DNA from: Anopheles merus
Lineage: Eukaryota; Arthropoda; Insecta; Diptera; Culicidae
Assembly (NCBI RefSeq): GCF_017562075.2
Contig: NC_054082.1
Coordinates: 24,006,460-24,070,459, forward strand
Direction of reading: 5' to 3'
DNA length: 64,000 nucleotides
Made by a program: the position numbers and the translations under genes. Below the pieces are notes generated by a model that did not search any database, was not told the origin of the DNA, and was given only the letters and a program-made list of their open reading frames with translations. Positions 51,589 through 64,000 of the stretch are shown here, one piece after another; position 1 is the first letter of the stretch, and the number at the start of each line of letters is the position of its first letter.

Positions 51589-54500
51589 AGGGTACCGTGT
51601 CGGCGATCCCCAATAGTCGGTTGCAATTCGTCGTCGGGTTCGTGCGAGTAGTGCTCGTAATACAGGGAGAGAGAGAGAACGAGAGCGCTATTTGATGAGA
51701 TCGGCAGTGCGAACAGAGCAGCTAGCGCGTTGCTAGGGTAGCCAATCGTCCTGCCACATCTTCCTGCCAGGAGAGCATTTCGAACGCTTGCGGTGACGGT
51801 TGCGCAAGGATAAAACGCATAGTGGTGATGGTGACGAAAAGGCGTGACACAAATTTTGGGTGCAAAGAAAAGTGTCCTTATCGGTCGTAAGAGTGATAAT
51901 TACTGTTTATCTTGCTGTACAATTTTGATCGAATTTTACAAGTGCGGCGCGTTCGCGTGCAAAGCCTCACAGGGGACCAAGGTGAAGTGTGCTGGAGCTT
52001 TAAAAAATCAGCCAATTGTTCAAGTGCGCAAGCGAACGGCAAGTGTCCCAGATTATCACCCACCCACCCACCAGCAGCGCTGTGTTTCTAGCCGTCCAGC
52101 TTTTTGCCCCGGTGCGCATCCGGGCTACAACACAGGTTCAAGTGGTTGTTGTGGCGCGTGCATAGCTGTCGGACGTTTCGCGCGCTCGTCCTCCATCACC
52201 GGCGCGAGCTCGTGACAGTTCCCGAGGGTACCGAATATCCCCATCATCATCGTTAGCTGCTGCTGGTCGCTGCTAATAGCTCGGGCGAGATTCGCTCTAA
52301 ACGGCCACGGCAAGCGGGCAAGTGAGCTTAGTGTGTGAGATTTGGAACGACCGTATCTCCCGCCGGCACCCACCTGCCCTGCCGCTCGCACGTGTAAGCT
52401 TGGTATCAGCGTACAACCCGGAACCTGCCCGCTGTTTTTTTGCTTTGTGCCGGAGCCGGAGCGCTCCCGGAGCGAAATCATGAAGAAAACGTAATTATAC
52501 ACAGCTGCGCAATCGACCAGCAGTACTAATAGTAGTAGTAGTAGTAGTAATTGTAGTAGTAGTATTAGTAGATTGTTCTCCCTTTTCGTTCCACCGCATC
52601 TAATCCTGCATCCAGCACTCGCGTGCTCATCATTTGCATTCTTTTCGTAACCCTCTCGCCACTGCCCCGGGCCGCAAACGATCATGCGGTGCGATCGAAT
52701 TTGGAATCGATCGGGTGAGCAACACTCTCCGCCGCCTGCTCCGCCTCCATCCCAGTGCAGTGGCGTCGTTGATTGGTGAGAACAATTCCCACGGCTGACC
52801 GGGTTGGGTCGGGTGTCTGCGCTCCGCTCAGTAGCAACCTCAGCAAGGGACAGCAGGTGGGGGCACCGTGTGTAGTGCAAAAACATGGGGAGAAGGGGAT
52901 GGGGTGGGGGGTGTGGTTCTGATGCACCCCTCTTTGGACCTGCAACACGATTTTGGTCGCCCGAAACAGCCTGTAGTGCGTCAAGTGAGCGGTGCGTGCC
53001 GGGTGGCGATCATCTGATCGTGTAGCGCGCCCCGGTGGGAATGACCCAAAGGGACGGAAGGTGATGGATGTTCGTGAACTCGCACGCACTTTGTCTCAAG
53101 GCTGTAAGGGAGCGTTTTTGTTGTTGTTTTACATTGCGAAATATTTGTGCAACGTTGCTAATTAGATTGGCAGCCAATTCGTATTGTCGTAGAAATTATA
53201 TTGCGGCTTGAAAAGGGGTTTTTGTTATTGATGGGTTTTTTGTCCTGTTTAAACTACATTACATTACATATTGGAAATTGCAAAAAATATGTAAATTTGT
53301 AATTTGAAATTGAATTTACGGTTTACTGTCACAGATTTTTTAGGATTCATGAATGCTCCACTTTTTTGCTTATTACCGTATTCTACGATTTTTGAATGTC
53401 TGCCTGTCAATACATTTTGTTTTCCAAATGCTTCATTTATTTTAAAATTGTATGTTACGATGTCGATAAATGATTTGATATTTATTTATTGAATTCAACC
53501 GACCGCAAGAAGGGGCTCCCTTGAGTTGGGATGGTGAAGATTTCATGATCCTTGGAAAACAACCAAAACACAACTACTCGTAAATACTATCATTCATTAA
53601 TACTTACATTAGCTAATTTAAAGTTTATCCTGACCTAAAACCTTGACATCAACAAAACCTGGATATCCCTTTTCACTGTTTCTGGATAAAGTATTGTCCT
53701 TGGATATGAATAGTGCTTAAAAATGTCATATCCTGAATAGCTATGAACTCGTTCATATCTTCATCCGGTGCCAAATGTGTTATATTTAATGTTTGCCGCA
53801 AACCGCAAAACTATTCTACAGTACCAGCCACCGCATCACAGAACTGCATAACACTACATACCGAGAGCGTTCACAAACGATCACAACACCTTAAACCCGC
53901 CATCGACATATAGACACAAGGGGTGCGTGTGTGTGTCTGAATTGATAATTTCATTGCCGTTTGTTTGCGTGTTCCACCGGTCGCATCGCATCGGGGTTTG
54001 TGGAAACTTTTGACAGCGTCCTTGGCTCATGCCAAAAATGGTACGATCGCGGTTCTACTAGCAACCGCAGTAGCAGTTAGGCAGGACGGAAGAGGTGTCA
54101 TGTTGAATGCGCGTTATATCAGCAACGCCAGGACGGCTGGAGCGATTCTCTACGCATAGAACCTCGGGCCAGACGCCAGACGGAAGGGTGCACCGTCGGT
54201 TTTAATTGCGCATTCGCTGCTCCTAAATCAATGCCTATCCCATACCCTCCCCGTTCTCGACAACCTGTCCGCCATTCCGGCCCGTTATCAACAGCAAACC
54301 ACCCGTGGCCGTGTTTGTCTGTGCGCGCCATGGCAATTATGAAGCTTTGATTAATTGATTAACTTTTAATTGATTTATTAAATTCTGCCGCTTATTAATG
54401 GTGAAAAGCTTATCATGTGGCGGGTGGTGGTGCAAGGGCCAGCGGTGTACCGGTCGCACTGGCAACACTGTCTCCAAACGGCGGTGGCTTGATCGTTTGC

Positions 54501-57500
54501 TTCGCCGGCCGAACGGTCGAACGATCGAAACGCGAAACAATTAGCTTAAAATGGAATGAAAACATGTCTTGAGCACGCAATGGTAACGTGTTTGCAAGGA
54601 ATGCCTTTTCTAGCGGTGCAGCAACTCTCAACCTCTCGGCTGGTGAGATTTTCTGCAAACAGATGCCACTGGGGGAATAACAACTACAAAAAATCCCCCC
54701 CTGTGAACCTGTCATTCGTTGGCGTTGGGTGACGAAATGCGCGTCCATAAATCTTCTAACGATGGTGCAGTCGGATGGTACGGTACGCACAAATCTGCCA
54801 CTCTCGATTGGGTGGGTTTGATAATGATTTCCAGTCCGGCACTCCATAAGCAGAGTGAAAATAATATTAATGTACCAACGTGCAGTTTGCGGCAGATCTG
54901 TTTTTTTTGCAAGTTTTTTGCTTGCCCCCTGGCAAAATCATTTGAGCTGTAGCGTAGCGCCCTTTAATGAACGATGAAGGATGTTTACTGCGGGGTGTAA
55001 GTGATGTGATATGTTTTTATTTTCCTTTCTTATCTGTCAAGAGTTTCATACCAGCATTTCATGCCTCCATAAACAAATCACATGTACACATTTTATGTCC
55101 AACTGGGACATGTGTTGTTTGTTAGATAGAAGAGGGTTTTTGTCTCAATTGAGTCGAATGGGCCACACTTTATTTAACAAACATTTGCCCAACAAACAAT
55201 CTATCAGGTTGCCTAGGCCGACGTAGCCTTTGCACCATCAATGCGAATTGCTCTGATGAGCTGAATCATCCGCTCGGTGTGGCCCCTTTTGCTGTCAGAA
55301 AAGCTCCCTGCGATAGGCTGGAATTTTGCACGCGATCGTCACGCGACCGGACAAGTGGACACAGCAGGATGGCAAAGCAGCAAAGTTCACACACGCCTAT
55401 TGTCACGAGCATACGCATAAGCATAAAAGGGTGGATCCAAACCCAAACAGGACGGAACCGGAAAAAAGCCAACCGAACTGTAACATTGGCGCCAGCCGAA
55501 CCTAAACCAATTGCTTGCTCACTCTGAACGTGTAATTGATCCTGATCTGGCCCAGGCGTGAATCGCGTTGCAACGCACAATTGAGTGGACGGGCTAATGG
55601 AGTCAATAGATTTATTTGTTGTTGTCCCACTGCTCTAATTATGTTGTTGGTTTGATAGCCTGGGGCTTTGAACAACAATTTGTATGACATGACGCAAGCG
55701 GCCGTTCAATGACCACCAGCATATGATCCGTGCGCTCAACCGTAATGCGATCAAGTTCAAGCTGGATGTTGGCTGTTGGTTGGCGAGGTGTTAAAAGCTT
55801 ACATCCTTTTTCGTGTGCCAACTGTCCTGTTCGTGCGTCAGTGAGGTAATGGTTTGGTAAACAGACGTATTATGCTGAGCAGCTCTCAAACATAGCCCGT
55901 CTTTTCCGTCCTTTTAGATGCAGTTAGCGTGCTATTAACGGTGGTGTTACATCACGCGCATTAATGGGCGTTTAGCTTGACAGATGTTTTGGAAGTGTAT
56001 GTTCTCTGAATGCGGAAGGGTTGCAACTATACATATCGTAGACATTACAGGAGGTTCAATTAGGATTTTTCGATTATCAAAATCCGAAATCCACAAATTT
56101 GAAGATCACAAGACGGGATGTTTCGGAAGTCCAAGGATTCGCTAAAGTATATGTAATGAAGTTTGGATATGGTTCCGATCTGATTATCCGATAGTTTATA
56201 AGGCCGGCATGTGTGGATTAAGAGTAGGCCGTATTGGAGTATTGTATAAGTCTGATATCCGGCAAACATATCATGATCGCGATCATAATAGCTTAGCTAA
56301 ACAAGATCATCACCAACGAAAATGTTCAGAAGATTCTCATTCGGAGCAAAATGAAATACATACTCAGAATTAACGTTAAACAGTGTCAGAAACCATCCAG
56401 AATGAAACGCATTTTATCCAAGAAATAGTTCTCAGCATACATTTCATTACTGCGCTGCTTCCTTTGGCGGAGTCCACCTAGTCCACCTTTATGTGTTGCC
56501 GAATGTCTGTTTCATCCGGTCTGATGGCTGCAAACGATCGATTAACCACTGACCTGTATGGCGCTCGGTGCCGATTAGCGATTGACGTTAGTGGAGAGCG
56601 TGCGCTCGTGTCAGTTATTGGTTGGCCGTTTTCCCCGGCCCAGGCGAAGCACTGGGGCTTGGATTATGTCACCTTTAATTGTACGATTTTATTGTCCGTC
56701 CGACATCACCAAACGGGCATCGTGGTGGAGGGAGCTTGTGACGTACTAGGATCGATTTGCGGGTGCAAATCGTGATCGTGACCATGATTAGAAGGATGCG
56801 TATGATTTGACACTTACCAGCAAGACACAAAGCAACGCTGATGTCGATCGCAAGCGTGTTCTGATGGGTTGATGTTGAAAGAAAAATCCCTCAACAAAAA
56901 TTAACAACAAACATGCAAAGACACATAAATTGTGCATTGTTTCTAAAAAGCTGAGGCTTTTCACACTCACACACCCACTTGCTGCTGACATCCGCTTTCT
57001 AGAATGCGTTGGACTTTTACCATCGGTTTACCGACCCGGGCCAACCCGTGTGTACGGTCGAGTCTGGTCGAGACACCTTTTAGCATACTTATCACATTGA
57101 CCATGCCTGTGCCGTGCCAGACCCTCATCATCGTAATCATCATCATCATCATCATCTTCATCATCGCTACACCGGTAGCCCGGCCTAGTGTACGGGGTCC
57201 GACCGGGCGGTAAGTTTGATGTCGTGACTCACATGACTCGCATGACGCGATGATGAACAGTGAACCGTTTATCACCGTGCCTGTCCATAAGGGGTTCGCT
57301 GGTTGAGGGACACGATCGCCACGTGTTCGGTCGGCAGGGTCTGCTGCTCCTGTCCGAAGGGTTTATTTTTTTTGTGCCAAGTCGCAAAGCACGCGACGGT
57401 ATGTGAAATAAGCATGCAAATAATGGCATGTGAATTGTAGTTGTCGATCGATGTGTTACAAATATCTTACTTCTATCATACGATCATGGAGGCACAATTC

Positions 57501-60500
57501 AATAAAGATATAGTTTTCACCACAATGTTAATCACATGTTCTGCAAGGCATCACCCATCTGTTTGGAAGGAACTCTCCAAATGTGCGAATCGCTCCCATT
57601 CTTAGGTAACTTGTTTATCCCATACCAATTAAAACGGAGGTTTCACGTGACGTGCAAAGCAGGAGTGCGAATTGGAAACATAAATAGACTACTTGTTAAT
57701 AACACTTTTTTATTTTATTCCCACCGTTGACAGCTTCTTGCTCCGGTGGCGCGGGTTTTCCATAGGGTTCAAAATGAAAACCCTAATTCCACATGTGGCC
57801 AGATCCTCCTCGTTGCGAAAAGTGGCCAACCAATATAGCTCCCATGCAGTAGAGCACGGTTAAGCGGGAGGCGGCACTGTTTACCCCCCGCTTCACATGT
57901 GCTGATTCAATTAGCGCCTATCTGTCCAGCCCATCGGATGCCCCTCCATAATCGGGATGCGATTGCTATTCGCGCTGATCTGATCGAGTTTTAAAAAGCA
58001 CAGCACAAACTGAAACAGCAAACGGACGTGGACGCGCTCGTGACTCGTAACTGGATACGCAAATAAATTGGAAGGCAGTTGCGATCGTGTGCGACTATTT
58101 GTGTGACACGCTGCCAACCCATGCAAACACAAATGTATGGTGGGGTGAGATGGGTTACAGAGGGCGACACGATCGCGCACCGTGTGTCAACAATCGTAAT
58201 AGGATGAGAGATGAGAAGATTGGAGACCCCGCGCGCGCGTGTGTGTGTGTGTACATGTTTTGCTGAAGCTAAACTAGTCAATCAGAACTGCGAGTGGTGG
58301 CATCGGCCCAGATTTGGTAATGTGACGCCTATTAGTTATGGCAATTGTTTTCAGCATTATCACCTCCAAGTACGGTGGGGACGGGACGGCGTTTTTCCGA
58401 GGTACGGCGTCTTATCGGCCAATTGACATGCTAATGAATGGCCCGTCGTCCTAGACCTAGTTTTAGTGGGTATTTGTTTTGTAGTTCCCGAAGGTAAGCA
58501 TATGGAGTGGTATCTAGAGGACTTTTGGACACATTGAAGCTTTAGTGGATGTCGGTGGTAAATGTGTTTGTATTTTTTTCGTAAAATAAGCTGCTATCAA
58601 GTGCATTGAAAGATGCCCTTCGATTAACATCATTTGACTGGCGCGCGTCTAATGAAGATGCAGTGCCTGGCCCAGCCACCCTGTTGCGCCCCTTTTACCA
58701 GAAGCAGTCTGAATCGTAAGGCTAAGTAGCAAATGATTCGCTCTAATGGCAAATGATAAGTATCGCTGTAATCTTCGTATCATCCCCTCCCCGTGAGGTA
58801 TAGGGTAGGATGAGAGAAGATGGGCACGGAATGTGATCCAACGAGCGAACGAGCGAGCGATGGGAGATTAACAATTCGACAGAACAAACGCACATCGCTA
58901 CAACTATCCCTCTGCTTGAACGGGAACGGGGTGTATTCGGCGCACATAGAAATGACGCATGTGGAGCAACTCGACCCAATGCCCTCGAACTTTGACGATC
59001 AAACCCGGCTTTTCTCGGCACCAGACGGCCCATTGTTCGGAGAGCGTCTTTATAAAGCTTCCGTCAGCAGACGGAGCGCGGCATCGGTATGCGACAATCT
59101 AGCGGATATGATGTACTGAGCGAAGTTTTATGCATCTACTCCCTCCTGTGTTTAGCACTGCAAGAATCACACCAAACTTTGGAGCGTTTGTAACAGCAGC
59201 GCGGAAACCCAACAGCATCGAGTATCCAAAACCCCCATCCCGCCCCAGGTCCGCACGGATGGCATTTAATTTCTCATCCACAACCCCGGCCAGTCGGCAG
59301 CACTCATTAGACGCACGGCGGGCACATTGCGGCTACCCGCCTGAAACAATAATTATTGTTGAAGCGTCAAACAAAGGGTGGCCCGAAGCCGATTGTTCGA
59401 ATTCCACGGCTCACGGCAAGCGTGCAGCTGAACTCGTGCGCCTCCGGTGCAACGGCGAACGCCGTTTGTTACGGTTGCAACGCGGGGAGCGGGGTGGGTA
59501 GCAGCATCCAGCGGTCGATAGCATCCCGGTGCCACGTGGTTGGGCGGAACTTAAACGACACACGCACGCATACAGGCACACGTACAACGATGCTGATGTC
59601 TGATTTCCAATCAATCAGAGATATCTGAGCGCTTGGATCGCTTTGTGCCCGTGGAGGGTCGGTCGATCGGTCGTGGAAGGCTGGAACTGACTTATTAGTG
59701 CATCTTCTCACCCGCCCACAGTTGACCTTTTGGCATTGATTGTGGGTGTAAATGTGGGCGAAAAGTTTTGCGAGATGGAACGATTGGAGAAATGAAATCA
59801 TATTTCTATGGCAAAACGGGTGCGCAACCGGTAGCGATTTACAATCAACCTAAGCAACTTGTTTCGGAGATGTTGAACTCATGCGGCCTTCCGGGCGCTA
59901 ATCGCTGGACGGCGTGGCTAAACACTCAATTACAAGCATGAAACCAGCGGTCTCCTTGGGTTATATTCAATAAGTAGGCGGCAAGTGTGTTTGGTAAACG
60001 TGTTTCAATATGCAATAACAAATGGCATAAACAAAAACTGAGTTCTTAGACTGTCGGTATCGCGTGGCTTTATTCGCTAGATCACGTATTTATCTGCGAC
60101 TCCAGCTCATCAGAACTAGTTTGGAAATCTGCAGAGCTTAAGGCAACTCAGGTTATTGTGTAAACGCTCGGTTATCGCGCATTAAAATTTCCCTAGCACT
60201 AACTCGTGTCCGTTATTGCCGTTTTCTTGAATTACTGTTTGAAATAGTATTTGTTTTATCTAATCGTTGTCATTTCATACCATCTGTCATATTATTCTAG
60301 CAATAAACCTTTCAATCCTTCCGTAAAGTGCTAGAACATTGATATAATACTTAATACACTAAGGTATATATGAATGTATAATTTAGTATGAACGGGTGAA
60401 TTTGAAAGATAGGACAATAAGAATAAATTGTATTTGTTAAGCTTTTCGATTTTACTTTTGGAACGTTTTAGAACGAATATACAGTATCGTTCGTTTTATT

Positions 60501-60529
60501 AATTAATCTCCAAAAGAATAACAGGGTAG
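51589..60529. other. Leader-like then non-coding stretch
   Basis: GC-rich to about 53.1 kb, including a TAG repeat (52523-52572), then mixed sequence. A CAT repeat lies near 57131-57166 and a 14-bp palindrome at 56273-56286. Open frames here (for example minus 52125-52886, minus 54413-54847, plus 58820-59119 and 59130-59501) have no recognisable domains or splice partners. No gene is supported. Confidence 0.35.
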
Positions 60530-61540
60530 TAGTAATGGTTGGCTTGAGGACGCGTGTCTTTCATTTAACACCTAGATAGATCATGTAGATCATGTGTGGA
60601 CGGACAATGGAGGAGCCGCTATAATGACGAGCTATACGAGATGTACGGCGACCTCACTGTCGTACAGCGTATCAAGCTCGCCAGGCTCCGGTGGGCTGGC
60701 CATGTTGTGCGCCTGGAAACGAACGACCCAGCCCGTAAAGTCTTTTTAGGCCGTCCACAAGGACAGAGGAAGCGTGGTAGGCCCAAAATGAGGTGGCAAG
60801 ATGGCGTGGAGGCGTCCGCCATTAAGGCCGGGATAAGGGACTGGCAAACAATGGCGCGAGACCGCGAGCAGTTTCGTACACACCTGAGGCAGGCCAAGAC
60901 CGCAAATCGGTTGTAGCGCCGGATAAGTCAGTAAGATCATGTAGTCAACAAAGCGAATAAGCAGTTGGGTTTCATTCCTCGGATGGGCTCTGAGATTCGT
61001 GACCCGCTCTTTGTCTGAAGGCATTGTAATGCTGCTGGGCTCGCTCTTTTCTGAATTATGCTAGTGTTGTATGGACTCCAGCTGGAGGTACTGCTACGCA
61101 GAGATTAGAAAGAGTACAGAGGAAATTTACGCGTATCGCATAATTCGTATATTTCTGCACGGTTTTAATGCTCCTGTGCCTTCCTATCTTCTCTGCTGCC
61201 GTAAGCTGTGATTTATTGACATTAAGGCTCGTTCCATTCCATCGTATCGCCCAATCCCTTCGTTTTTGTGATATACCTCCCATATACATCCCTTCCCATC
61301 GATCGGCTTTTGTTCAGAATGATCCCTTCTTAAGAGGCTTCGCTTCATTTAATCGAGTTTGACTCTTTCGTTCCTGTGTCCCGCTCAGGTTCTCGTCGCT
61401 CCGCATCCTCCGCACTATCTACTTTCTCCCATCCTTATTTTTTACTTTCTCTTTCCCTAGCGTTTAAGTATTATATATTGTGAAACCCTGGGTGGCAGTC
61501 AATACAAATATTCAAATAAACAAATAAACAATAAATAAGT
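60530..61540 (+). mobile_element. Degenerate jockey-like non-LTR retrotransposon relic (ORF2 C-terminal part)
   Basis: Translated pieces in order: LSFN (60558-60569), IDHVV interrupted at 60588 by another element, then NKANKQLGFIPRM (60947-60985), NYASVVWTP (61054-61080) and QRLERVQRKFTRIA to about 61142. In another frame NDPFLRGFASFNRV follows, ending at 61362. These match the C-terminal region after the reverse transcriptase in jockey/R1-type ORF2 proteins. There are in-frame stops (60573, after 61011, after 61142) and at least two frameshifts, so it is dead. An A-rich tail of AAAT/AAAC repeats ends near 61540. The exact family is not assigned. Confidence 0.7.
60589..60933 (+). mobile_element. 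5'-truncated LINE (RTE/CR1-type ORF2 C terminus) inserted in the jockey-like relic
   Basis: An open frame from at least 60596 to TAG 60914-60916 reads KLARLRWAGHVVRLE, then GQRKRGRPKMRWQDGVEA and ARDREQF. This is the standard C-terminal signature of endonuclease/reverse-transcriptase LINE proteins. The copy is about 345 bp, cut at its 5' end, and ends in TAAGTCAGTA. Perfect 11-bp direct repeats AGATCATGTAG flank it (60578-60588 and 60934-60944). Outside these repeats the jockey-like frame resumes, so insertion into the older relic is directly visible. The frame has no stop, suggesting a younger insertion. Confidence 0.8.
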
Positions 61541-61864
61541 TAATAAGTTGGAATACGGCGGAATGAATTATGAATGAATCCCCAACATCAAGTCACTCAT
61601 GCATACATATTTTGTTCAAATTACGATCAAAGCAAGAAATATCATTAATATTACTATTTAGTTAGGTTTAGGCTATCTGGCAAATACCATGGACATAGTG
61701 AAGACAATTATCATTATTATGGTTTAAATTATTAGTTCCATGATTTCATGAACGCTTCGCATGCTTCTTATCCCTTTTACCATATAAGAAAGACATGATA
61801 CAATTGCAAACATTGTCCAAATGTTAGTTTATTGACTGCAAAACCCCTTCCCGTTTCCCGGCAG
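61541..61864. other. Spacer ahead of the NHA coding exon
   Basis: AT-rich. A segment at 61664-61686 resembles 10141-10164 (see repeats). The last 20 bases are the pyrimidine-rich acceptor TTCCCGGCAG of the first coding exon. Confidence 0.5.
61664..61686 (-). repeat. Second copy of the retroposon-tail-like segment
   Basis: AGGTTTAGGCTATCTGGCAA on the + strand matches AGGTTTACGTTATCTGCCAA at 10141 with three differences. It lacks the tetranucleotide tract seen there. Confidence 0.4.
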
Positions 61865-64000
61865 TATTATCAAGATGCCTTCGGAGGAAGGGAATGTTTC
61901 CTCCCAGTCGTCCAGCGGCGACACGAAGCGCAAGGTCAGCATCATCACCGAACCGGTCGTCGAGCGATTAGGTCACGATAATTTGGGCTTTGAGCAGAAC
62001 AAACGCAAAATATCGCAGGTAGGTACCACACACGCTGTGGTTGCTTTTGGACGGATATTTCTGCAGTGGAACCTCCTTTCACCAACTCTTTGCAAACAAT
62101 CCCATAGCAATCGCATCATTCCGAGGAAGGACCGGCGCGAAGAAAAAGTAACCTGCACAACAACAACTTTGACACCTCGTCCATCCACAGCGGTAAGTGC
62201 TTTACTTGGGAAAATGCTTCAGAAGATCAGTAGGCTGTAATCCAATTCCTTTTGCGTTATCAATTCCAGATCGCTACAATGGCGAGGCTGGTGGTCGTGC
62301 CAAAAAGCAATCGTTCTCGGAGGCGCTGGAAAAGATCGAACGAGACTATGATAACTCCCGGCTGGAGCAGTCGTGGATCTATTCGCTGTGCATGCGATGT
62401 CGGGTGGAGTACACAACGCCCTCGTGGGAACCGCCCGGCTGGCAGAAAGTGTGTCCCTATCCGTTGTGTCCGTCCTACCGCCAGTTTGCCCGTATCCTGT
62501 CCATCATTCTTATAGGTATGGTTGGTGGTGGTGCATACCAGATAATTCGGAATACCTCAACAAATACGTGTTTTGTTCCCCTTGCAGGTGTACTACTATG
62601 GATAACGGCGTTTGTCATCATTGGCGACACTGCCGCACCCGGTGGACAGTTGTTTCAGCTTGTCGTGCTAACAGTGGCTGCCAACTTTGGCGGGTTTCTC
62701 ATCTCCCTAACGACGCTGCCCCGGCTGATCGGGATGCTGATGGTGGGCATACTGTTCCAGGTGAGTTAGTACTCATGGTTGCCCCAGGTGACACCAGTGG
62801 GCGTTAGTTATCGATCGGCTCAGACGGTGTTTGTAGATCGAGCAGTCGAAAAAGGTCACCCAGTCTTCGATGGAGACTGTTGGTTCCAGGAATAGTAGTA
62901 TCGCTGGACCTTTCCGACGACGCCTCATTAGGTCGAACAGACAGGGTGGTAGATAGAGAGAGAGAGAGAGAGAGAGCACTGTACGGATAATAAATTAGTG
63001 CTGCCCGTTTGCCACCGCAATGGTACACGCGCTCTGCATACGGGAGGCACACTTATTGTATTAAGTCATCTTCAACCCACTTCCACCCCTTAGCGCTCGG
63101 ACAGGCCCTTGCGCACAGGGCAGGAAGGAATGTGCGAAAGATTGATGAAGAGTTGATTGCATATGCATTTTCGCAGCAAACCTCGGTCGGTTTGCATCTA
63201 CTTAAACCGATGGACGAGCGGGGGGTCCGGGCTCGCGACTAACGTAACGTTTGGTATTTATCGTGAACCATCTCGGTATCATGCTGCGCTCGAATTTGCG
63301 CTCATCAGCCCATTAGACCGTGATATGTATGCGCAGAATGAGTTTGTTGCCAGTACACGACGCTAAATGAGACCGCATACGGAGGATAAGGGCAACGTGT
63401 TATCAAAGGAAAACAGAGGACATTTAGGATGGGCAGTGAAAAGTGAATAGAACTAGATTTTGTTTAGTGATAAAATGTTGCCAAATGTTAACATTAGAAA
63501 GACATGAGATATGACAAATTTTAAAATATTTCCCTAATAAGACTTAAAATATTCGTTTAAAAATATTATAAATATTACACTCTCGATAGCGATGCAAGGC
63601 ACTGTGAACAAATGTCCTATCCAGTTGGATTCATAGTCTTTCGAATTGTCAAATTCAACTAGATGTTTGCACAACTGAATACAAGCAATCCGATTCAGCG
63701 GTTGTGCAGATTTACCTGTCGCGATGAGCAAATCTTCATGTTTCAAAAGAAACGTAAGGTTTTTTTTTCATTTTCAAGACATTTTTAAACGCCTTTGGAC
63801 GATTTGTATGTACGCATGGTCTGATGGTAAAATGCGTGGTAAATTGGTACAAATAAGTTGAGGCATGCATATAAGTAACCCCATATAAGCTCGCAATGGA
63901 CACATAGATTATGATAATTCCTATATGATATAAGCACACTAAGGTTTGTAAACAATCTACTCACCTCTCTTCTCCACACTCCACAGAACGTCGGCTGGGT
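61865..64000 (+). CDS. Na+/H+ antiporter of the NHA (SLC9B, CPA2) family, 3' partial
   Basis: The exon opens at 61865 after an acceptor, so a non-coding upstream exon exists; the ATG is at 61875. Coding parts: 61875-62018, 62108-62192, 62270-62515, 62588-62760 and 63987-64000 (window edge), all in phase, 220 residues visible plus a split codon. Residues 1-146 are a polar cytoplasmic N terminus. Cys 117, 120, 138 and 143 form C-X2-C-X17-C-X4-C just before the first membrane span (about 150-168). More hydrophobic spans follow, with LPRLIGMLMVGILFQ and then NVGW, a hallmark of metazoan NHA proteins. Family knowledge: NHA1/NHA2 exchange Na+ (or Li+) for H+ and act in epithelia such as Malpighian tubules. 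Which paralogue it is cannot be said. The catalytic Asp pair lies outside the window. Confidence 0.92.
62761..63986 (+). other. NHA gene intron with GA repeat
   Basis: Donor GTGAGT follows 62760 and acceptor CTCCACAG precedes 63987; the phases agree. It contains a GA tract at 62954-62976 and no recognisable exon. Confidence 0.85.

Noticed and set aside
52125..52886. 253-codon minus-strand frame near 52.5 kb
   Set aside because: It crosses a TAG trinucleotide repeat that becomes poly-Leu, and GC richness explains the openness. No recognisable domain.
54413..54847. 144-codon minus-strand frame near 54.6 kb
   Set aside because: No domain, no repeated family signature and no promoter or splice support.
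58820..59501. Two adjacent + strand frames (99 and 123 codons) at 58.8-59.5 kb
   Set aside because: GC-rich sequence is open in several frames on both strands; no domain and no splice sites that join them were seen.
60596..60916. Frame at 60.6 kb considered as a host gene
   Set aside because: The signature RWAGHV and GRPKMRW, the target-site duplication and the 5' truncation show it is a LINE fragment.

Overview
The window reads as nuclear DNA of a mosquito, most likely an Anopheles of the gambiae complex. The reasons are split eukaryotic genes with GT/AG introns, an insect-type RXR/ultraspiracle receptor, dense CA/GT and GA microsatellites, a tRNA-derived SINE fragment, and remnants of jockey-like and RTE-like non-LTR elements. 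The species call is inference. No bacterial, plasmid, phage or CRISPR features are seen. All recognised genes lie on the + strand.

Layout: (1) 1-2953 holds the 3' six exons of ultraspiracle (usp), entering in the first zinc finger of the DNA-binding domain, followed by a 3' UTR of about 2.5-2.9 kb. (2) 5.8-26.2 kb is about 20 kb with no recognisable protein gene. It holds a possible untranslated leader exon (donor at 7833/7834), simple repeats, a SINE fragment and a 969-bp hAT-like element with 17-bp terminal inverted repeats. (3) 26289-28972 is a six-exon gene for a single-pass membrane protein with a long Gln/His-rich tail and a conserved-looking C terminus; I do not recognise its family. 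(4) 28973-32886 carries a 159-bp GA tract and then the leader of the next gene. (5) 32887-42860 is a complete 13-exon CNNM-family gene (Drosophila unextended, uex): signal peptide, ectodomain, DUF21 membrane domain, CBS pair and cyclic-nucleotide-binding-like domain. Two further coding exons at 44659-44937 have the phase needed for an alternative uex C terminus. (6) 45-61.8 kb is mostly non-coding. It has two TATA-type promoter candidates (48492, 51581), a leader-type donor (49254/49255) and, at 60.5-61.5 kb, a jockey-like relic interrupted by a 5'-truncated LINE with an 11-bp target-site duplication. (7) 61865-64000 is the start of a CPA2-type Na+/H+ antiporter gene (NHA/SLC9B family), running off the right edge.

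The genes do not form one pathway: usp encodes a nuclear receptor, the other three encode membrane proteins. uex and the NHA gene are both cation-handling genes, but nothing in the sequence shows they are co-regulated. I found no evidence for an entirely new system. The most informative new observations are the alternative uex tail, the nested LINE insertion, the composite hAT-like element and the candidate distal promoters for the NHA gene.
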